A stretch of 64,000 nucleotides of DNA, from NCBI RefSeq assembly GCF_050948215.1, contig NW_027488975.1, forward strand, positions 62,001 through 126,000. Direction: 5' to 3'. Positions 58,585-64,000 of the stretch are shown here, one piece after another. The notes beneath the pieces are model-generated. The model was not told the DNA's origin, searched no databases, and was given only the letters and a program-made list of their open reading frames with translations. Both the position numbers and the translations under genes were made by a program. Positions within the stretch are counted from its first letter, which is position 1; each line of letters starts with the position of its first letter. The stretch is from Halictus rubicundus (Eukaryota; Arthropoda; Insecta; Hymenoptera; Halictidae).

Positions 58585-61438
58585 AAAAGCGAGTCCCGGC
58601 TCGACTGGACCCGAGCTCGGCTCGCATATGCGAGCTTGGCTGCAGGCCTAGTGCCAGGTGGGTGCTGGGATCGGTCGGTAACGGCCCCAATGTCGAGATA
58701 CTCTCGTCGGTTGTGGAACTAAGAAAGTGGAACTATCACTGATCTCAAATACCAACATCGCTAAACATGCCGCGCTCGCTACCTAAATAGAACATTTGCT
58801 CGTGAATTACGGAAGAAACGTCAGTGACATAGGCAATAAATAAACGGATAATGCGTAGAATGAGAATAATTATTTTTTATTGTATAATTTCATTACACTA
58901 TTATTGCCTTCTTATTTTCCGTATTATTCACCATTGTAATCATTATTTTATAATCGATAGTTTATAGGTGAAATTAATTAATTTGGAACGTATTGCGATA
59001 TTTATAAAATAATGATTATTCAACAAAATATATTCTGTAATAGTTATAGAATAAAAAAAAAAAAGAATAAATACAATATTCAAGTAATGACAAAATTCAA
59101 TCGTTCTTATTGTGATCCGTAGTAACAAACACAGAAAATTATTTTTATTACTTATTTAACCGATAATACCACTTCTAATGCTGGACTGCAATTATTCAAG
59201 TAAAGGTAGTAACGAAATAATAGTGTTATGTAATGAAACTAACTTTCGACGGATCTTATCCATATAAAGCTATTTGGTGGCAGTATTATTGCTATTTGTA
59301 CAGACACACAGATACACAGATTCTTATATCTTGCAATGCACGTTGTTTTTTTCTCCGTCAACCGATTTCGATGAAATTTTCAGTTTGTGTATCACTAACA
59401 TAGAGGTAGAGATCAAAATTTTGAAAAGTGTCTGTCATTTTAAGTTTTAATTATAATTCTATTGTTTGCTATTTTTTATACCTTATAGAATTGTTTCTTT
59501 ACATTTAATATTCTTTATATTTTATCAGCAATAAACTTTATGTATAATCATTAATGGTATTGTTAAATTTAATTTTCTGTGAGTAATTGTCAATACATAT
59601 ACATTAGTAACCACATCTAGAGTTTTGCCCGAAATTCGGCTATTTGTCAGCAGCGAAAACCAATCTGTCGAACTCGAGACGGGAAGGATACGCCGCATCT
59701 CTTTCTTTTCATATGCTGTCCTTTTTTTGCGTCCGAAACTTCCGTCGTTCATTACACAAGTAAATATCATCGGAATTTTGTCATATTTGGTACCGTTTTC
59801 CGTAGAAAAATGCCACGAGTATGTTGGTGAAAGTCCGATAGAAAAATAATTAATAATGAAAAAGTTTATTTTTTTATTTAAAGGCCTGAGCTCACGCCAG
59901 TCTTTCATCTTTTCCGAACGCTTCGACTCTCCGCGGCTCTTTCTTTCCCATACGCTGTCCTTTCCCATACGCGTGCCGGTAGATTAAATACTCAGAGCGG
60001 GTGACCTAAGTGGGCGAGTGCAGGCGAGAGCCGGTCATAAACCTTAGCTCGCTGATGAGAGCCCTACTGTCCCATTGTACGGAAGTACACTTTTTAGAAG
60101 AAATGGCCGAGATAACGAACCAAAAAGGCAGTAAACCATTTTCACACTGCACAATTATAAACATGGAGATAGCGCAGGTTGCTTAGCGAGAAACGTGCGG
60201 CCGCTTCTCGTTATACATTATGCAGTCAGTCTCATAATTGATGGCAGACACTTTAAATCAGAATAACTTTTTTTATAAATCGACCAAACGACTTCAGCTG
60301 TTCTGCCAAGCTAGATAGATTAATTTACTAGATGACATGTAATGAAAACGCAGGAAAAATTGCGTTATATAATTGCGTTAATTGTCGAGCTAGGAAGTAG
60401 ATTTAACTTTGCTGCCACTACGAATTATTTGGTAGTTAGCATGATTTTGGACCATCGTATAAAAGATCGACTGTTATCCATGGAGAAGAGCCAACAATTG
60501 CAAATTGAAAAAAGATTTAGATTAAAATATTAACTAAACAGAAAGTATGACGAGTGTTGAACGTAGACATCAGATCCTTTTAAAAGGGCCTAGCCGATTT
60601 ATGGTCAAAACTGCCCTTAGAGGAAAAACCCCTCTGAGTAAAATTTCAACCCCCTATCTTGCCCATGAGGTTAGTTACAGGGTAAATTAGATTTCGCGCT
60701 TCTCCGCGTATTTCCCGCACTCTGATGCTTTCTAAAATTCTGAAAAAAATGTGACATATTTTGGATTCTAAGGCTGATTTTTGATAATTTTTTCAGATTT
60801 TTTTGTTACAAACTGTGGTCGTAAAAAAAAAAATGAAAAACCTCCAAAAAATCGGAAAAATGCAGATTTCTCAAAAATTTGAAAACATGCTATTCTACTG
60901 TTTAGTTCCTTGTTAAAGTACTATAACAGGCAGTGTCGTCAATTTTTTTTAGATTTTTTGTTGTGGGACATCATCGTCAAAAAACAATAAAAACCGAATT
61001 TTTTCGACGTTTTTGCTATTAGGAGGAAAGTTACACTTGTTGGTTTTATCGCAGCTATATATTAAGTAATTTTTAGCATTATTAAATTGAAACAAGTAAT
61101 TCTTTGACCTAAGAAATGTGATTTAAGAGAAAGAATAAATTGTATTTTGTGTGATATATACCAGAATGTTCGTAAAGTTTTGTAACATCGCCGGACGTGT
61201 CGAACTAAGGAGCGGATACGCTGGGGTTCTTATCCCGTCGGTGGTAAATGTTTTTTCCCATACATCATCTTTATTTTTTCAATTTCTTATATTATTTATT
61301 CGTGTGATTTTAACAATATTTTTTTAATGTTTTAAAAATATTGAAGTAACATTGATTAGGCAATGAATATTTATATTATTGTGTTCGTCTACGATTTCCG
61401 CCAGATATGAAATTGCTTGTGAAAATTGGTAAGATTCC
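58009..61438. repeat. Unit Sx, 3430-bp independently deleted unit
   Basis: Sx was shortened by a deletion different from that of S: U0 positions of about 243-3870 are missing. The junction is at 59961-59972, where TTTCCCATACGC (also at 59944-59955) is repeated. The whole hAT, LTR, TA palindrome and left inverted-repeat arm are gone, but the core segment remains. The tract 59380-59830 is the most diverged in the window and contains a 23-base segment (59619-59641) absent elsewhere. Downstream of the junction it is L1-like (GGACCATCG, long A run), then U0-like by 61197. Confidence 0.92.
59380..59830. other. Diverged tract unique to Sx
   Basis: Many substitutions against all other units (for example CAGTTTGTGTATCAC for CAGCTTCTGTATCCC, and GTCAGCAGCG for GTCCGCGGCG) and a 23-base segment at 59619-59641 containing GCCCGAAATTCGGC, a near palindrome. 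Both flanks return to the common sequence. This may be an older sequence type that escaped homogenisation. Confidence 0.8.
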
Positions 61439-64000
61439 GTGAAAAGAATTTTGAAATCTACGTCTGTCATTTCCAGAAAATCAAGAAATCAATACTGTTT
61501 GAAATGGAATCTTTTTGCGGTTCCAATTGTTTTGACCATCTTAATCGGCTATGCCCTTTTAAATCTTATCACCTATACTTGCACAGTACCGAATGACAGG
61601 CTGTTGGAACTTCCAACTTCCAACTTGGTTTCACGTTAATTTTCAACATTATAAACAATTTTGCGACAACACATTTTTACGACTGTACAGTGAACCGGAG
61701 TATAATATAAAGGAATATATAAAATACCGTTCTTTACAGATCACATCTAGTTATTTACATAAATCTAAATAGTTGTTATTGCATAATTATTTTCAATAAG
61801 GGTTATACAAATTCTGAATCAACATTTCACTATCAAAATATATAATAAAACATCGCAAACATTTAGCATTGTCAATATACTAAAATGCTTGATAATATCA
61901 ATGTGCTGATCTTCCTGCTGTAACTCGCATCATGTCATTTTACGCCTGATTTTATTTCGAGCCGTTCGCTTCGTTGCGAGCAGCTCGCATCGTGCGAGTA
62001 CTCGACTCGACTCGAAAAGCGAGTCCCGGCTCGACTGGACCCGAGCTCGGCTCGCATATGCGAGCTTGGCTGCAGGCCTAGTGCCAGGTGGGTGCTGGGA
62101 TCGGTCGGTAACGGCCCCAATGTCGAGATACTCTCGTCGGTTGTGGAACTAAGAAGGTGGAACTATCACTGATCTCAAATACCAACATCGCTAAACATGC
62201 CGCGCTCGCTACCTAAATAGAACATTTGCTCGTGAATTACGGAAGAAACGTCAGTGACATAGGCAATAAATAAACGGATAATGCGTAGAATGAGAATAAT
62301 TATTTTTTATTGTATAATTTCATTACACTATTATTGCCTTCTTATTTTCCATATTGTGCACCATTGTAATCATTGTTTTATAATCGATAGTTTATAGGTG
62401 AAATTAATTAATTTGGAACTTATTGCGATATTTATAAAATAATGATTATTCAACAAAATATATTCTGTAATAGTTATAGAATGAAAAAAAAAAGAATAAA
62501 TACAATATTCAAGTAATGACAAAATTCAATCGTTCTTATTGTGATCCGTAGTAACAAACACAGAAAATTATTTTTTTTTACTTATTTAACCGATAATACC
62601 ACTTCTAATGCTGGACTGCAATTATTCAAGTAAAGGTAGTAACGAAATAAAAGTGTTATGTAATGAAACTAACTTTCGACGGATCTTATCCATATAAAGC
62701 TATTTGGTGGCAGTATTATTGCTATTTGTACAGACACACAGATACACAGATTCTTATATCTTGCAATGCACGTTGTTTTTTTCTCCGTCAACCGATTTCG
62801 ATGAAATTTTCAGCTTCTGTATCCCTAACATAGAGGTAGAGATAAAAGTTTTGAAAAGTGTCTGTCATTTTAAGTTTTAATTATAATTGTATTGATTGCT
62901 ATTTTTTATACCTTATAGAATTGTTTCTTTACATTTAATATTCTTTATATTTTATCAGCAATAAACTTTATGTATAATCATTAATTGTATTGTTTAAATT
63001 TAACTTTCTGTGAGTAATTGTCAATACATATACATTAGTAACCACATCTATTTGTCCGCGGCGAAAACCAAGCTGTCGAACTCGAGACGGGAAGGACTCG
63101 CCGCGTCTCTTTCTTTTCATATGCTGTCCTTCTTTGCGTCCGAAACTTCCGTCGTTCATTACACAAGTAAATATCATCGGAATTTTGTCATATTTGGTAC
63201 CGTTTTCCTTAGAAAAATGCCACGAGTATGTTGGTGAAAGTCCGATAGAAAAATAATTAATAATGAAAAAGTTTATTTTTTTATTTAAAGGCCTGAGCTC
63301 ACGCCAGTCTTTCATCTTTTCCGAACGCTTCGACTCTCCGCGGCTCTTTCTTTCCCATACGCTGTCCTTTTTCGCGTCCGAAACATCAATCGTTCATTAC
63401 ACAAGCAATTATCGTCGGAATTATATCATATTTGGTTTCATTTTAATCAGAAAAATGTCACGAATATGTTGGTAAAAGTTAAAAAAAAAAAGAATAACGA
63501 AAAATAAAGAAGTTTTGTGATTGGATTAGTAGTGGTCTTCTGGTCTCACACCGATATAGCCGACAATGTGTGGCCCACTCCTCGGGGAGGACGCTTCTCT
63601 AGTTTCGCTGTCCGCTTCTCCGTGCCACATTATATGTATCGTAGACGGATATTCTCTCCTTTTGAATGCCAGTCATTCTGGTGTGCCCAGAGTTGGGCAT
63701 TATTAGATAAAAATTATTTAAATAACGATTCGAATAAAAGATACTTCATCTTTATTCGTTATTCGAAGGTTCGAATAAAAAAGGTATCCTTATTCGACGA
63801 GTATCGAATAAATAATTTTATTCGACGAGAATTTATCCGACGAATAAAGATACTTTTTTTTATTCGAAGCGGATTTATTCAAACTACGAGAAATTTTTTC
63901 ATCTTTCATCTGTATCATTTATTCGAAGGCTTCAAATAAATGCTCGAATAACTTTTGCCGAGTGCCGAGCTTCAAAGACCCAGCGACGACAAGACGACAT
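61439..64000. repeat. Unit S3, short type, 3' end cut by window
   Basis: Landmark spacing matches S1, and it carries GCCACATTAT and ACAAGACGAC, so it is S type although the S junction itself lies beyond the window. It differs from S1 and S2 at AAGAAGGTGG (about 62152), where they have AAGAAAGTGG. Confidence 0.88.
63688..64000 (+). mobile_element. hAT-like element, 5' fragment in S3
   Basis: The 5' end is present and the fragment runs off the window. The S-specific ACAAGACGAC predicts the S junction some 50 bases beyond the end. Confidence 0.68.

Larger units (their letters stand above)
1..64000. repeat. Tandem macrosatellite array with mixed-length units
   Basis: Every stretch of the window recurs elsewhere in it in the same orientation. 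A fixed landmark (GTGAAAAGAATTTTGAA) occurs at 5339, 8595, 15587, 22590, 24669, 31657, 34913, 41905, 48908, 50987, 58009 and 61439, giving spacings of 3256, 6992, 7003, 2079, 6988, 3256, 6992, 7003, 2079, 7022 and 3430 bases. Units differ from each other by scattered substitutions, homopolymer length and large internal deletions. No unique flanking DNA is reached at either end, so the array continues beyond the window. Confidence 0.97.

Noticed and set aside
1..64000. Ribosomal DNA spacer, CRISPR array or prokaryotic replicon
   Set aside because: No rRNA sequence between repeats, no short spaced direct repeats with unique spacers, and no long open frames or ribosome-binding sites.

Overview
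The window is one tandem array from end to end. I see no rRNA, tRNA, CRISPR array or convincing protein-coding gene. It looks like AT-rich eukaryotic, probably arthropod, heterochromatin or another macrosatellite locus. The grounds are hAT-type transposon ends, a retroviral-style LTR whose TATA box sits 32 bases before a TCAGT initiator (the arthropod form), dense microsatellites and no open coding tracts. A hymenopteran (ant or wasp) is my guess from general sequence style only.

Layout. I place unit starts at a conserved GTGAAAAGAATTTTGAA. The units, in order, are: U0 (partial, 1-5338), S1 (5339-8594, 3256 bp), L1a (8595-15586, 6992), L2a (15587-22589, 7003), XSa (22590-24668, 2079), L3a (24669-31656, 6988), S2 (31657-34912, 3256), L1b (34913-41904, 6992), L2b (41905-48907, 7003), XSb (48908-50986, 2079), L3b (50987-58008, 7022), Sx (58009-61438, 3430) and S3 (61439 to the window end). 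The five-unit series S-L1-L2-XS-L3 is a higher-order repeat of exactly 26,318 bp. It is present about twice, and unit-specific variants and even microsatellite lengths are preserved between the two copies.

The long unit (about 7 kb) is a composite. In order, using U0/S1 coordinates, it holds: a diverged 240-bp direct dimer; a spacer; a non-autonomous hAT-like element of about 2.55 kb (560-3107) that carries a (TA)n palindrome and a solo LTR (2462-3021); a CGAG-rich stretch with a 19-bp minisatellite; the left arm of a 0.4-kb inverted repeat; a core found only in units that keep the right half of L (3559-4696); a common AT-rich stretch; the right arm; a CGAG palindrome; and a second copy (5981-6418) of sequence also found just upstream of the LTR.

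The shorter units are internal-deletion derivatives of the long one. S lacks about 3.74 kb, with a junction at a 16-bp palindrome. XS shares the S junction and lacks a further 1.15 kb plus 27 bp. Sx has an independent deletion of about 3.6 kb with a 12-bp repeat at the junction. One L3 unit carries a patch of L1-type sequence, which suggests gene conversion or unequal exchange.

No set of genes works together here. The only plausible activity is transcription from the LTR promoter repeated in all seven long units, and the structural behaviour of large inverted repeats. The most noteworthy point is that a transposon-built unit has itself evolved length classes and a centromere-like higher-order organisation.
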